Origin: Planotetraspora kaengkrachanensis
GTDB lineage: Bacteria; Actinomycetota; Actinomycetes; Streptosporangiales; Streptosporangiaceae
Reading direction: 5' to 3'
Length of the DNA stretch: 64,000 nt
NCBI RefSeq assembly: GCF_016862895.1
Contig: NZ_BONV01000026.1
Span: 62,001-126,000 of the forward strand
Numbering within the stretch: position 1 is the stretch's first letter; each line of letters begins with the position of its first letter. A program made the position numbers and the translations under genes. The notes below the pieces were generated by a model. That model had not been told where the DNA came from, did not search any database, and saw only the letters and a list, made by a program, of their open reading frames with translations. Below, one piece after another: positions 14,905-23,400 of the stretch.

Positions 14905-16290
14905 ATGGGCCGCACACTGGCTGAGAAAGTCTGGGAGAAGCATGTCGTCCGCCGTGCAGAAGGCGAGCCCGACCTGCTCTACATCGACCTGCACCTCGTC
15001 CACGAGGTGACCAGCCCGCAGGCCTTCGACGGTCTGCGTCTCAGCGGCCGGACGGTGCGCCGTCCCGACCTCACGATCGCCACCGAGGACCACAACGTCC
15101 CGACCGTGCTCGGCCCCATCGCCGACGTGGTCTCCCGCACCCAGGTCGAGACCCTGCGCAAGAACACCGCCGAGTTCGGCATCCGCCTCCACCCCATGGG
15201 GGACGCGGGGCAGGGCGTCGTGCACATCATCGGCCCGCAGTTCGGCCTCACGCAGCCCGGCATGACGGTCGTCTGCGGCGACTCCCACACCTCCACGCAC
15301 GGCGCGTTCGGGGCGCTGGCCTTCGGCATCGGCACCTCCGAGGTGGAGCACGTGCTGGCCACCCAGACCCTGCCCGCCTACCGTCCCAAGACGATGGCGA
15401 TCGAGGTCTCCGGCGAGTTGCCGGTCGGCGTGACGGCCAAGGACCTGATCCTCGCCATCATCGCCCAGATCGGCACGGGCGGCGGCCAGGGCTACATCGT
15501 CGAGTACCGCGGCGAGGCCGTGCGCAGGCTCTCGATGGAGGGCCGAATGACGGTCTGCAACATGTCGATCGAGGCCGGGGCCAGGGCCGGGATGATCGCG
15601 CCGGACGAGACGACGTTCGAGTACCTGCGCGGACGCCCCCACGCCCCCACGGGGGCGGCGTGGGACGAGGCCGTCGAGTACTGGAAGAGCCTGCGCACCG
15701 ACGACGACGCCGAGTTCGACAAGGTCGTGCACATCGACGCCTCGACGCTGACGCCCTTCGTCACGTGGGGGACCAACCCGGGCCAGGGAGCTCCGATCGG
15801 CTCCGCCGTACCCTCGCCCGAGGATTTCACGGACCCGGTCCAGCGGTCCGCCGCGGAGCGGGCGCTCGAGTACATGGGGCTGGCCGCCGGGACGCGGCTC
15901 CGGGACGTCGAGGTCGACACCGTCTTCGTCGGGTCCTGCACCAACGGCAGGATCGAGGACCTGCGGGCCGCGGCCGACATCCTGCGCGGCCGTACGGTGG
16001 TGACCCGCACGCTGATCGTCCCGGGCTCGATGCAGGTGAAGAGGGCCGCCGAGGAGGAAGGCCTGCACGAGGTGTTCAAGGCCGCCGGCGCCGAGTGGCG
16101 TGAGGCCGGCTGCTCGATGTGCCTCGGCATGAACCCCGACACGCTCAAGCCGGGGGAGCGCAGCGCCTCGACCTCCAACCGCAACTTCGAGGGTCGCCAG
16201 GGCAAGGGCGGACGCACCCACCTGGTGTCGCCGCAGGTCGCCGCCGCGACCGCCGTCACCGGCAGGCTCACCGCCCCCGCCGACCTCTGA
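14905..16290 (+). CDS. leuC: 3-isopropylmalate dehydratase, large subunit
   Basis: A 461-residue aconitase-family subunit that, with LeuD, isomerises 2-isopropylmalate to 3-isopropylmalate in leucine synthesis; it can also act on citramalate from CimA. The [4Fe-4S] cysteine ligands are Cys345 (VGSCTNGR) and Cys403/Cys406 (CSMCLGMN). Other aconitase segments are [22 protein letters not shown] and [13 protein letters not shown] at 14905 follows AAGGAGG. Upstream in-frame codons lie inside the operator region and are not coding. leuD follows 28 bp downstream in one operon. Confidence 0.96.
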   Translation: MGRTLAEKVWEKHVVRRAEGEPDLLYIDLHLVHEVTSPQAFDGLRLSGRTVRRPDLTIATEDHNVPTVLGPIADVVSRTQVETLRKNTAEFGIRLHPMGDAGQGVVHIIGPQFGLTQPGMTVVCGDSHTSTHGAFGALAFGIGTSEVEHVLATQTLPAYRPKTMAIEVSGELPVGVTAKDLILAIIAQIGTGGGQGYIVEYRGEAVRRLSMEGRMTVCNMSIEAGARAGMIAPDETTFEYLRGRPHAPTGAAWDEAVEYWKSLRTDDDAEFDKVVHIDASTLTPFVTWGTNPGQGAPIGSAVPSPEDFTDPVQRSAAERALEYMGLAAGTRLRDVEVDTVFVGSCTNGRIEDLRAAADILRGRTVVTRTLIVPGSMQVKRAAEEEGLHEVFKAAGAEWREAGCSMCLGMNPDTLKPGERSASTSNRNFEGRQGKGGRTHLVSPQVAAATAVTGRLTAPADL

Positions 16291-16318
16291 CCAGGCCCGT
16301 TTCCAGGAGAGACCACCT

Positions 16319-16906
16319 ATGGACGCCTTCACCACTCACACCGGCCGGGCCGTGCCGCTGCGCCGCAGCAACGTCGACACCGACCAGATCATCCCGGCCG
16401 TCTGGCTCAAGCAGGTCAGCCGTACCGGCTTCGAGAACGGCCTGTTCTCCGCCTGGCGTGAGGACCCGGCCTTCGTTCTGAACGACCCCGCGTACGAGGG
16501 CGCCTCGATCCTCGTCTCCGGCCCCGACTTCGGCACCGGCTCCTCGCGCGAGCACGCCGTCTGGGCGCTCCAGCAGTACGGCTTCCGCGTCGTCATCGCC
16601 GCGAGGTTCGGCGACATCTTCAGGAACAACTCCACGAAGATGGGCCTGCTGCCGGTCGTCCTCCCCGCCGACGTCGTCGAGCGCATCCAGGCCGCGGTCG
16701 AGGCGGACCCGGCCGCCGAGGTGACCGTGGACCTCGTCGAGCGGCAGGTACGGCTCGGCGACCTGGTGGCGGATTTCGAGATCGACGACTACACGCGCTG
16801 GCGCCTGACGGAGGGGCTCGACGACATCGGGCTCACCCTGCGTCACAAGGACGACATCGCGGAGTACGAGAGCGGCCGCCAGGGGTGGCTGCCGACCACC
16901 GTCTGA
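16319..16906 (+). CDS. leuD: 3-isopropylmalate dehydratase, small subunit
   Basis: A 195-residue swivel-domain partner of LeuC. The conserved substrate-contact segments are present: [13 protein letters not shown] near residues 15-27, [14 protein letters not shown] in the middle, and [19 protein letters not shown]. The length is normal. ATG at 16319 is preceded by CAGGAGAG. It is co-transcribed with leuC. A hairpin 30-60 bp after the stop may end the transcript. Confidence 0.96.
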   Translation: MDAFTTHTGRAVPLRRSNVDTDQIIPAVWLKQVSRTGFENGLFSAWREDPAFVLNDPAYEGASILVSGPDFGTGSSREHAVWALQQYGFRVVIAARFGDIFRNNSTKMGLLPVVLPADVVERIQAAVEADPAAEVTVDLVERQVRLGDLVADFEIDDYTRWRLTEGLDDIGLTLRHKDDIAEYESGRQGWLPTTV

Positions 16907-16934
16907 ACGATCTTCAGGCCGCATATTGCCTGCT

Positions 16935-16968
16935 GGCACGGCGACTGCGTGATGCGCGGCGCCGTGCC
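16935..16968 (+). terminator. Hairpin after leuD (possible terminator)
   Basis: GGCACGGCG (16935-16943) pairs with CGCCGTGCC (16960-16968) over a 16-base loop, about 30 bp after the leuD stop. There is no T tract. The remaining 225 bp to the HU gene contain no gene that I can support. Confidence 0.45.
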
Positions 16969-17193
16969 GGCGGGTTAGCCTTACCACAGGAGAAGCGGAG
17001 CGCCGACTGGACGGTGCTCGCCATCTGTGACGTGGCATATCGGGACATAGCCCATGCGGCCCGCCCGGCCGGACGCCTTCATCGCCTGTCTGGACGGCGC
17101 ATTCGACACGCCGAGCAGGCGAAACATGCCCCCCGGTGATTGAGTCCCGCGCCCTCGTCCCCTAATTTCAAGCGCGTAAGGGGGAGGAAACCA

Positions 17194-17493
17194 ATGAACA
17201 AAAAAGAACTCGTCGACGCGATCATCGACCGTGTAGGTGACCGGAAGACGGCCACGGAGGCCGTCAACGCGGTGCTCGAGGCGATCCAGCAGGCCGTCGC
17301 AAGTGGTGACAAGGTTTCGATCACCGGCTTCGGCGCTTTTGAGATGGTGCACAAGCCCGCCCGCACGGCGCGCAACCCTTCGACCGGCGACCCGATCAAG
17401 GTGGCGGAGAGCTGGGCGCCGAAGTTCCGCCCGGGAGCGGACTTCCGCGACCAGGTCAACGCCGGCGGCAAGGCGTCCGCGAAGAAGAGGTAG
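17194..17493 (+). CDS. HU-family nucleoid DNA-binding protein
   Basis: A 99-residue HU protein that bends and packages DNA as a dimer. It begins MNKKELVDAIIDRVG, carries the HU/IHF signature in GFGAFEMVHKPARTARNPSTGD (about residues 47-68) and ends in a short Lys/Ala-rich tail KASAKKR. This is the short HupA-like form, not the long actinobacterial HupB/HupS form with a Lys-Ala-Pro repeat tail. ATG at 17194 follows GGGGAGGA. It is monocistronic and ends in a strong terminator. It is a candidate protein partner for periodic DNA sites elsewhere in the window, but there is no evidence for that. Confidence 0.95.
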   Translation: MNKKELVDAIIDRVGDRKTATEAVNAVLEAIQQAVASGDKVSITGFGAFEMVHKPARTARNPSTGDPIKVAESWAPKFRPGADFRDQVNAGGKASAKKR

Positions 17494-17517
17494 CCCGGCG
17501 GCATCACATTCAGAGCC

Positions 17518-17558
17518 ATGAAACGGCGTCCGGCCATTCCGGGCGCCGTTTCATTTTC
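17518..17558 (+). terminator. Intrinsic terminator of the HU gene
   Basis: ATGAAACGGCG (17518-17528) pairs perfectly with CGCCGTTTCAT (17544-17554), with additional inner pairing, followed by TTTT from 17554. Confidence 0.85.
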
Positions 17559-17619
17559 CGCCGCCCGGGCTTCGTTGCCCGGCTTCGTCGTCGGCTGTTG
17601 CCGGCTGTCGTCTGCGGGC

Positions 17620-17841
17620 TCAGGCCGAATCAGGGCCGGGCTGAGGGAGCGGAAACGTGGAGAGCGTCACGTAGGTGATCCGCTCGCCGGTCATGATGAT
17701 GTTGACCCGCTGCCCGGACCGCAGGTGCCGCAACGGCCCGGCGTCGAACGCGTCGGCGTCGAACGGGATCTCCGTTCCGTCGTCGAGGAAAACCGATCCC
17801 GAGCGGGTGGCGCCGTCGAAGGTCTTCACTGTGGCCTGCAC
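17620..17841 (-). CDS. Small cold-shock-like (OB-fold) protein
   Basis: A 73-residue protein whose sequence pattern resembles a cold-shock domain: MQATVKTFDGATRSGSVFLD gives strands beta-1 and beta-2 with a GS..FLDDG turn, followed by EIPFDADAF and GQRVNIIM. The aromatic RNA-binding motifs RNP1 and RNP2 of true Csp proteins are only partly kept, so nucleic acid binding is an inference. The start is GTG at 17841 and the ribosome binding site is weak. The gene lies between the HU terminator and the downstream end of the tetR-like gene, both genes being on the minus strand and about 45 bp apart. Similar small proteins are widespread in actinomycetes without known function. Confidence 0.65.
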   Translation of the reverse strand: MQATVKTFDGATRSGSVFLDDGTEIPFDADAFDAGPLRHLRSGQRVNIIMTGERITYVTLSTFPLPQPGPDSA

Positions 17842-17885
17842 ATGATCAGACTACTCACGATGCCTCGCCTGTCAGCACGGCTCGG

Positions 17886-18632
17886 TCAGGAGGCCTCGTC
17901 CTCGGCCTTGTCTTCGTAGCCGGACGGGGGGCCGTATGACGCGAGGCCCCGGACGATGATGTCGAGGCCCAGCTCGAACCGGTAGTCGTTGGTCTCGCCC
18001 ACCATCAGGTCGGATAGGGCGACCAGGTTCGGGAAACGGTCAGGCGGCAGCGAGGCGAAGTAGTTCTCCAGCTGGGCGCCGATCACGGTCCACGAGGAGT
18101 CCTTCATGCGCTCCTTCCACATGCTCTCCTCGAGGGTGAAGCCCTCCATGTACGTCGAGAGCAGGTCGCCCGCGATCGCCGTCACCCGGTCGGGTAGACC
18201 GCCCGCCCGCAGGATGGCGAAGAGCCTCTCCACGTGGGGGAGCAACTCCGCGGTGAACGGGACGTGCTGCATCGAGATCCTGGCCATGTCGCGGTGGCGC
18301 AGCAGGCGCTGACGGCCGTCCCGCGCGAAGTCCTTGATCTGTTCCTGCCACGTCTCCGGATCGGGCTCCGGCAACTGCACGTCGTCGAACAGCCGGTTGT
18401 ACATCAGCTGGAGCAGCTCGTCCTTGTCGTCGACGTGCACGTACAGCGCCGACACGGCGACGCCGAGCTCCGCCGCCACCTGGCGCATGCTCAGCTTGTC
18501 GTAACCGTCTCTGTCGAGGACGACGAACGCGGCTTCGACGATCCGCTCCCTGGTGAGAGGGATCCTGGCCGGAGCCTGGCGTCTGCGCGGACGCTCCCAC
18601 GGCGCTGTGGGCACGTCGTCCTGCTGGCTCAT
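17886..18632 (-). CDS. TetR-family repressor (TetR C-terminal domain)
   Basis: A 248-residue regulator. A basic N-terminus (ERPRRRQAPAR) precedes a TetR helix-turn-helix at about 28-72, with LSMRQVAAELGVAVSALYVHV as the recognition region. The rest is a helical ligand domain of the TetR_C type seen in tetracycline-like repressors. ATG at 18632 follows GGGAGGAC. It is divergent from an MFS exporter, and three palindromes lie between them, so it most likely represses itself and the exporter until an exported drug binds. Confidence 0.9.
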   Translation of the reverse strand: MSQQDDVPTAPWERPRRRQAPARIPLTRERIVEAAFVVLDRDGYDKLSMRQVAAELGVAVSALYVHVDDKDELLQLMYNRLFDDVQLPEPDPETWQEQIKDFARDGRQRLLRHRDMARISMQHVPFTAELLPHVERLFAILRAGGLPDRVTAIAGDLLSTYMEGFTLEESMWKERMKDSSWTVIGAQLENYFASLPPDRFPNLVALSDLMVGETNDYRFELGLDIIVRGLASYGPPSGYEDKAEDEAS

Positions 18633-18701
18633 GAGGTCCTCCCGCTGTCGCGCCCATCGTATGGAACGGCGCTCGGCGTCGGCGAACAGCGACCCCTTTT
18701 G

Positions 18702-18810
18702 CGATATATCTTGTCTTGCTCTGTCTTGAGATATATCGTGAGAACGCCGAACTTGTAAATGAGCACTGTTCGATAGTAGAACGGTGCTCAGTAACTTGTG
18801 AACACTGTTC
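18702..18810. promoter_or_regulatory. Cluster of palindromes, candidate TetR operators
   Basis: Three symmetrical elements lie in the 200-bp gap. CGATATATCT (18702-18711) pairs with AGATATATCG (18729-18738) perfectly over a 17-bp centre. GAGCACTGTTC (18761-18771) pairs with GAACGGTGCTC (18779-18789) with one mismatch. GAACACTGTTC (18800-18810) is a perfect 11-bp palindrome sharing the ACTGTTC half-site with the second element. The last two probably bind the adjacent TetR protein. The first is different and may serve the tetR-side promoter or another factor. Confidence 0.65.
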
Positions 18811-18832
18811 TCCCACGCACTCAGGAGGAGTG

Positions 18833-20302
18833 ATGGTCAATTCCGCCGACGTGAAGGCCTCCGCGGCCCCGGCCGGTGAGGCCACGCCGTACAGGTGGCG
18901 CTGGGTGGCCCTGTTCGTGATCCTGGCCGCGGAGGTCATGGACCTGCTCGACGCCATGGTCACCAACATCGCCGCGCCCACCATGCGCGCCGACCTCGGC
19001 GGCACACCCGCGACGATCCAGTGGCTGGGTGCCGCGTACACGTTGTCGATGGCCGTGGGCCTGATCACCGGAGGCCGACTGGGCGACATCTTCGGGCGCA
19101 AACGGATGTTCCTGATCGGCGCCGCCGGATTCACCTTGGGATCACTGGCCTGCGCCGTCGCGCAGTCGCCCGAGATGCTGATCGGCGCCCGTGTCATGCA
19201 GGGCGTGTTCGGCGCGGTGATGCTTCCCCAGGGTCTGGGGATGATCAAGGAGATGTTCCCGCCGAAGGAGATGCAGGCCGCCTTCGGGATGTTCGGCCCG
19301 ATCATGGGTCTTTCCGCCGTCGGCGGTCCGATCCTGGCGGGCTGGCTGGTCGAGGCCGACTACTTCGGCACCGGCTGGCGCATGATCTTCCTCATCAACC
19401 TGCCCCTCGGCGCCGCCGCGTTGCTCGCCGGGGCGCGGTTCCTCCCCGAGTCGCGTTCGCCGCATCCCCTCAGGCTCGACTTCCCCGGAATCATCCTCGC
19501 CTCGCTCGGCGGATTCCTGGTGATCTACCCGCTGGTCCAGGGGCGCGAGAACGACTGGCCCGCGTGGACGTTCGTCATGCTCGCCGCCTCGGCCGTCGTC
19601 TTCGCGGCGTTCGGCTGGTTCGAGTCGCGCAGGAGCCGTCAGGGCGGCGACCCGCTGATCGTCCCCAGTCTGTTCCGCAAGCGGGCCTTCACGGGCGGCC
19701 TGCTCACGGGCGCCGTCTTCTTCTCGGGCATGGCCGGCTTCATGCTGGTCTTCAACCTCTACACCCAGATCGGGCTGGGCTACTCCTCCCTGAAGGCCGG
19801 TCTCACGATGGTGCCCTGGTCGGCAGGCATGATCGTCGGCTTCGGTATCGCCCAGGCCGTACAGAGGTTCGGGCGCAAGGTGCTGCACGGAGGCACCTTG
19901 ATCATGACTGTCGGCGTGCTCGCCGTGCTGTTCACCGTGAGCTCCGCCGGGCTCGGGGTCACCCCGTGGCAGCTCGTGCCGGCTCTGGTCGTGAGCGGCG
20001 TGGGAATGGGCCTGCTGATGGCCCCCTTCTTCGACATCGTCCTCGCGGGAGTCGAGCAGCACGAGACCGGGTCGGCGTCCGGCACGCTCACGGCCGTCCA
20101 GCAGTTGGGCAACGCCTTCGGTGTGGCGCTGCTCGGCACGATCTTCTTCGACCTGCTGGGCTCCGTTCCCAGCGGCGCGACGTTCGACCACGCCATGAAG
20201 ATCACGTTGTGGGTGGTGGCGGGAATGCTCGTCGTGACGTACGCGGTGGCCTTCCTCCTCCCCAAGCAGGCCAGAGAGGAACCCACCCCATCCCTGGACT
20301 GA
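18833..20302 (+). CDS. MFS drug exporter, DHA2 (EmrB/QacA) family
   Basis: A 489-residue integral membrane protein with about 14 predicted hydrophobic segments, the DHA2 layout. The first helix is WVALFVILAAEVMDLLDAM. The MFS motif A between helices 2 and 3 is GGRLGDIFGRKRMF. The motif C type helix PIMGLSAVGGPILAGWLVE is typical of antiporters. It should export drugs or metabolites using the proton gradient. ATG at 18833 follows AGGAGGAG. Repeat array B begins 9 bp after the stop codon. Confidence 0.92.
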   Translation: MVNSADVKASAAPAGEATPYRWRWVALFVILAAEVMDLLDAMVTNIAAPTMRADLGGTPATIQWLGAAYTLSMAVGLITGGRLGDIFGRKRMFLIGAAGFTLGSLACAVAQSPEMLIGARVMQGVFGAVMLPQGLGMIKEMFPPKEMQAAFGMFGPIMGLSAVGGPILAGWLVEADYFGTGWRMIFLINLPLGAAALLAGARFLPESRSPHPLRLDFPGIILASLGGFLVIYPLVQGRENDWPAWTFVMLAASAVVFAAFGWFESRRSRQGGDPLIVPSLFRKRAFTGGLLTGAVFFSGMAGFMLVFNLYTQIGLGYSSLKAGLTMVPWSAGMIVGFGIAQAVQRFGRKVLHGGTLIMTVGVLAVLFTVSSAGLGVTPWQLVPALVVSGVGMGLLMAPFFDIVLAGVEQHETGSASGTLTAVQQLGNAFGVALLGTIFFDLLGSVPSGATFDHAMKITLWVVAGMLVVTYAVAFLLPKQAREEPTPSLD

Positions 20303-20310
20303 CCGTTGGG

Positions 20311-20522
20311 GTGATCATGCACAGGTTCGTGGTGAGGCCGCCCCACCTGCCAAGCCCCCGCGCGTGATCATGCACAGGTTCGCGCGCGGCGGTCTCGACC
20401 TGCGGATCCTTCGTTCGTGATCATGCACGGATTCGCTGGCGGGTGGGCCTGCCTGGCAAGTCGTCGAGCGTGATCATGCAGAGAGGTCTCTCGCGTGATC
20501 GCGCTCACGGCGTCGGTCGATG
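20311..20522 (+). repeat. 53-bp periodic repeat array B1 (4 units, plus orientation)
   Basis: Motif copies start at 20311, 20364, 20417 and 20470, each exactly 53 bp apart. The first three are intact (GTGATCATGCAC followed by AGGTTCG, AGGTTCG and GGATTCG). The fourth keeps only GTGATCATGCAG. The second box (ACCTG, CGACCTGC, CCTGG) is at unit positions 33-41 in the first three. The array begins 9 bp after the MFS stop and reads in the same direction. The variable parts between motifs are not similar to each other. Confidence 0.88.
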
Positions 20523-20732
20523 TACGGCATGCTCGCCGCCTATGGCTCGACATGCGAATGTGTGCATGATCACGTCGGATGTTTCTGCTGGTCGACCCCA
20601 TTGATCGCGAACCTGTGCATGATCACGAATAAAGACGGGCCAGGCCAGGTCGGCGATCCACGAATGCGTGCATGATCACGCCAGAGGGGTTGGCTGGTCG
20701 GGGGGCCGCACCGCGAACCTATGCATGATCAC
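20521..20732 (-). repeat. 53-bp periodic repeat array B2 (4 units, minus orientation)
   Basis: On the minus strand, four motif copies occupy 20555-20573, 20608-20626, 20661-20679 and 20714-20732, again exactly 53 bp apart. The motifs are followed by ACATTCG, AGGTTCG, GCATTCG and TAGGTTCG variants. The second box CGACCAGC or TGGCCTGG is at positions 33-40 in three of four. The array begins 24 bp beyond the stop of the convergent cofC-like gene and reads in its direction, so B1 and B2 face each other. Confidence 0.88.
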
Positions 20733-20755
20733 GGCAAGGTCGGGAGGGGAGGAGG

Positions 20756-21403
20756 TCAGGAGGGGAGGATGTGGGGGGCGATCCGGGCGGTGGCGGGGCC
20801 CAGGCCGAGGGCCTCGGCCTCCTTGAGATCCTCGACCGTGTCGACGTCCGTCCGTACCGAGGGGATCGCCTCCAGCGTCAGCTCCTTCGCCCCGCCCGAC
20901 AGATGCCTGGCTCTCGACTCGCCCCCGAACCGCGGCTGGAACGCGATCCCCGGCCGCACGCCGTAGAAGGTGGTCCCCACCTCGGCGGCGTCCGGCACAA
21001 AGGACTCGTCGAACTCCAGCGCCGCCGTCAGCACCTTCTCCAGCTCCAGCGGGCGCAACGCCGGCAGATCCGCCTGAAGGGCGCCCACGGCGTCGCCCGC
21101 CGCCAGCCGTACCGCTTCCGCCGCGCCCACGCGTAACGCGGCGTTGAGGCCCCTGTCCGGGTCGTCCACCACATGCGCGCCGAGCGCGGCGAGCCGTTCC
21201 GCAGGCACCGGGTCGGCGGTCACCACCACGACGCGCGCCACGCGGCGACACGCCAGCGCGGCCGCCACCGTGTCGCTCGCGACGGCCACGGCCAGATCGG
21301 CCCGGTACGGCCCGGCCGCTCCGGCCAGCCGGGTCTTGGCCCGGATGAGAGTCTTGACCGGCACCACGATGGACCATCGAGCGAGCTGCATAACCTTAAG
21401 CAT
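20756..21403 (-). CDS. cofC: Phosphoenolpyruvate / 2-phospho-L-lactate guanylyltransferase (F420 biosynthesis)
   Basis: A 215-residue nucleotidyltransferase of the CofC/FbiD family. It activates phosphoenolpyruvate (bacterial FbiD) or 2-phospho-L-lactate (archaeal CofC) with GTP for coenzyme F420 synthesis. It begins WSIVVPVKTLIRAKTRLAG, the nucleotide-binding start of the family. It has VVTADPVP, GLNAALRVG and the metal-site segment GALQADLPALRP. The C-terminus FQPRFGGESRARHL is typical. ATG at 21403 (MLKVMQLARW) is preferred over the internal ATG at 21391, which has no room for a ribosome binding site. It is divergent from plsC. Other F420 genes are outside the window. Confidence 0.88.
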   Translation of the reverse strand: MLKVMQLARWSIVVPVKTLIRAKTRLAGAAGPYRADLAVAVASDTVAAALACRRVARVVVVTADPVPAERLAALGAHVVDDPDRGLNAALRVGAAEAVRLAAGDAVGALQADLPALRPLELEKVLTAALEFDESFVPDAAEVGTTFYGVRPGIAFQPRFGGESRARHLSGGAKELTLEAIPSVRTDVDTVEDLKEAEALGLGPATARIAPHILPS

Positions 21404-21537
21404 CCCGCCTCGACATTCCGGCGACGCAGCCGGGAGACTTGAGCCGCGCGCGGTGACTTGGAGACCAGGTGCCCCGGTGCGCGACGCGACACACGTTGAT
21501 TCAGCGGCCGCTGGAACGCGGCCGTGAAGGAGGAGAA

Positions 21538-22326
21538 GTGAGCCAGCCCAGCGAGCCCACCGGTGAGGTGGAGCAGTCGCCGTCCGGCGAGGCTCGGACA
21601 CCCGCTTCGAGGCGCAGCTCACGCCCGCCGCGTTTCTGGGAGTTCCTCGCCGTCCTGATCGTGAAGCCGCTGTCGCTGCTGTTCGTCCGGCGGAGATGGC
21701 GTGGGGGAGAGAACATCCCGCGCAAGGGCGGCCTGATCATCGCGGCCAACCACCTGTCCTGGTCGGACCCGGTGCTGCTCTCGCACTACCTGTACAACAC
21801 CGGCCGCTGGCCGATCATTTTGGCCAAGTCGGGGATCTTCAAGGTCCCGTTCCTCGGTCACGCGGTCTCCCAGCTGCGGGCCATCCCGGTCCACCGCGGT
21901 AGCACCGAGGCGACGCAGTCGCTCAAGACCGCCGAGGAGCGGCTCAGGGCGGGCGGCTGCATCCTGTTCTACCCGGAGGGCACGATCACCCGCGACCCCG
22001 ACATGTGGCCGATGGCGTCCAAGACGGGCGCGGCCCGGCTCGCCCTCGCGACGGGTGTGCCGGTGGTCCCGATCGCACACTGGGGCGCCCAGGAGCTCCT
22101 GCCGTACGGCGAGAAGAAGCCCCGGCTGTTCCCCCGTAAGACGTTCCACGTGGTCGCCGGACCGCCCGTTGACCTGTCGAAGTACGCCGGCCAGCCGCTG
22201 CGCGGATCGGTCCTGCGTGACGCGACGGCCGACATCATGGCGGCGGTCACCGGCCTGCTCGCCGAGATCCGGGATGAGAAGGCGCCCGAAGTCCCGTATG
22301 ACCCGAAAACCGCTGCGCAGGACTGA
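21538..22326 (+). CDS. plsC: 1-acyl-sn-glycerol-3-phosphate acyltransferase
   Basis: A 262-residue PlsC-domain acyltransferase that makes phosphatidic acid from lysophosphatidic acid at the inner membrane face. After a Pro/Ser-rich N-terminal 35 residues, a hydrophobic anchor FWEFLAVLIVKPLSLLFV precedes the catalytic motif NHLSWSD (His72, Asp77). The substrate motif is LFYPEGTITR. GTG at 21538 follows AAGGAGGA. gpsA follows 66 bp later, and together they supply glycerol-3-phosphate and acylate it. The function may include lysophospholipid remodelling. Confidence 0.92.
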   Translation: MSQPSEPTGEVEQSPSGEARTPASRRSSRPPRFWEFLAVLIVKPLSLLFVRRRWRGGENIPRKGGLIIAANHLSWSDPVLLSHYLYNTGRWPIILAKSGIFKVPFLGHAVSQLRAIPVHRGSTEATQSLKTAEERLRAGGCILFYPEGTITRDPDMWPMASKTGAARLALATGVPVVPIAHWGAQELLPYGEKKPRLFPRKTFHVVAGPPVDLSKYAGQPLRGSVLRDATADIMAAVTGLLAEIRDEKAPEVPYDPKTAAQD

Positions 22327-22392
22327 GCACGACGTACGGTAGGGAATGGCACGTGACCGCGAGCCTGGGCGATGAGGAGTGGTGAGCGACCC

Positions 22393-23400
22393 GTGAGTAA
22401 AGCGGTCGTCTTCGGTACGGGCTCGTGGGGCACCACGTTCGCGATGATCCTCGCTGAGGCGGGCACCGACACGACGTTGTGGGGCAGGCGGGCGGAGGTC
22501 GTCGACGCGATCAACGACCGGCACGAGAACCCCGAATACCTTCCCGGCGTGAAGCTGCCCGAGGCGCTGACGGCCACGACCGATCCCGTCGCCGCCATGG
22601 TCGGGGCGGACTTCGTCGTCCTCGCCGTCCCGGCGCAGACGTTGCGCGGCAACCTCGCCGAGTGGAAGGACGCCATCCCGCCAGGCGCCGTGCTGGTCAG
22701 CCTGATGAAGGGCGTCGAGCTCGGCACCGGCAAGCGGATGAGCGAGGTCATCTGCGAGGTGGCCGAGGTGCCGGAGAGCCGCGTGGCGGTGGTCTCCGGG
22801 CCCAACCTGGTCCCCGAGCTGGCTCGCCGGCAGCCGGCCGCGGCCGTCGTCGCCTGCACGGACGACGAGGTGGCGAGCAGGCTCCAGGACGCCTGCCACC
22901 TGCCGTGGTTCCGTACGTACACGAACGCCGACGTCGTCGGAGTCGAGCTCGGCGGCGCGGTCAAGAACGTCATCGCGCTGGCCGTGGGCGTCGCGGCGGG
23001 CATGGGCCTCGGTGACAACATCCGGGCCACGCTGATCACCCGCGGGCTCGCCGAGATCGCCCGGCTGGGCGCGGCCCTGGGCGCCGACCAGCACACGTTC
23101 GCCGGCCTCGCCGGGATGGGCGACCTGATCGCGACGTGCACGTCGCCCCTGTCCAGGAACCGCACCTTCGGGGAGAACCTCGGCCGCGGCATGACCCTGG
23201 CCGAGGTCGTGGCCGCGACCAAGCAGACGGCCGAGGGGGTCAAGTCCTGCGAGTCCGTTCTCGAGCTGGCCAGGAAACATGACGTGGAGATGCCCATCAC
23301 CGAGGTGGTGGTGGGGGTGGTCCACGACGGTCTGTCGCCCAGTGAGGCCGCGCTCCTGTTGATGAACCGGACTCCCAAACCGGAGCGATACGGTCTGTGA
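22393..23400 (+). CDS. gpsA: Glycerol-3-phosphate dehydrogenase [NAD(P)+]
   Basis: A 335-residue cytosolic enzyme that reduces dihydroxyacetone phosphate to sn-glycerol-3-phosphate for phospholipid synthesis. The Rossmann motif [10 protein letters not shown] is at residues 8-17. The catalytic lysine segment [15 protein letters not shown] and the substrate loop [11 protein letters not shown] are in the C-terminal helical domain. GTG at 22393 gives the family start [10 protein letters not shown]; an ATG seven codons earlier is possible. The stop overlaps the next start (GTGA). Confidence 0.95.
   Translation: MSKAVVFGTGSWGTTFAMILAEAGTDTTLWGRRAEVVDAINDRHENPEYLPGVKLPEALTATTDPVAAMVGADFVVLAVPAQTLRGNLAEWKDAIPPGAVLVSLMKGVELGTGKRMSEVICEVAEVPESRVAVVSGPNLVPELARRQPAAAVVACTDDEVASRLQDACHLPWFRTYTNADVVGVELGGAVKNVIALAVGVAAGMGLGDNIRATLITRGLAEIARLGAALGADQHTFAGLAGMGDLIATCTSPLSRNRTFGENLGRGMTLAEVVAATKQTAEGVKSCESVLELARKHDVEMPITEVVVGVVHDGLSPSEAALLLMNRTPKPERYGL

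Noticed and set aside
17837-17850. GCACATGATCAG near the cold-shock-like gene as an array unit
   Set aside because: The core is interrupted (CACATG instead of GCATG), with no second copy at 53 bp.
20311-20732. CRISPR array
   Set aside because: The conserved part is only 19-20 bp and imperfect, the spacers contain a second conserved box at a fixed position, orientation reverses within the block, and no cas gene is in the window.
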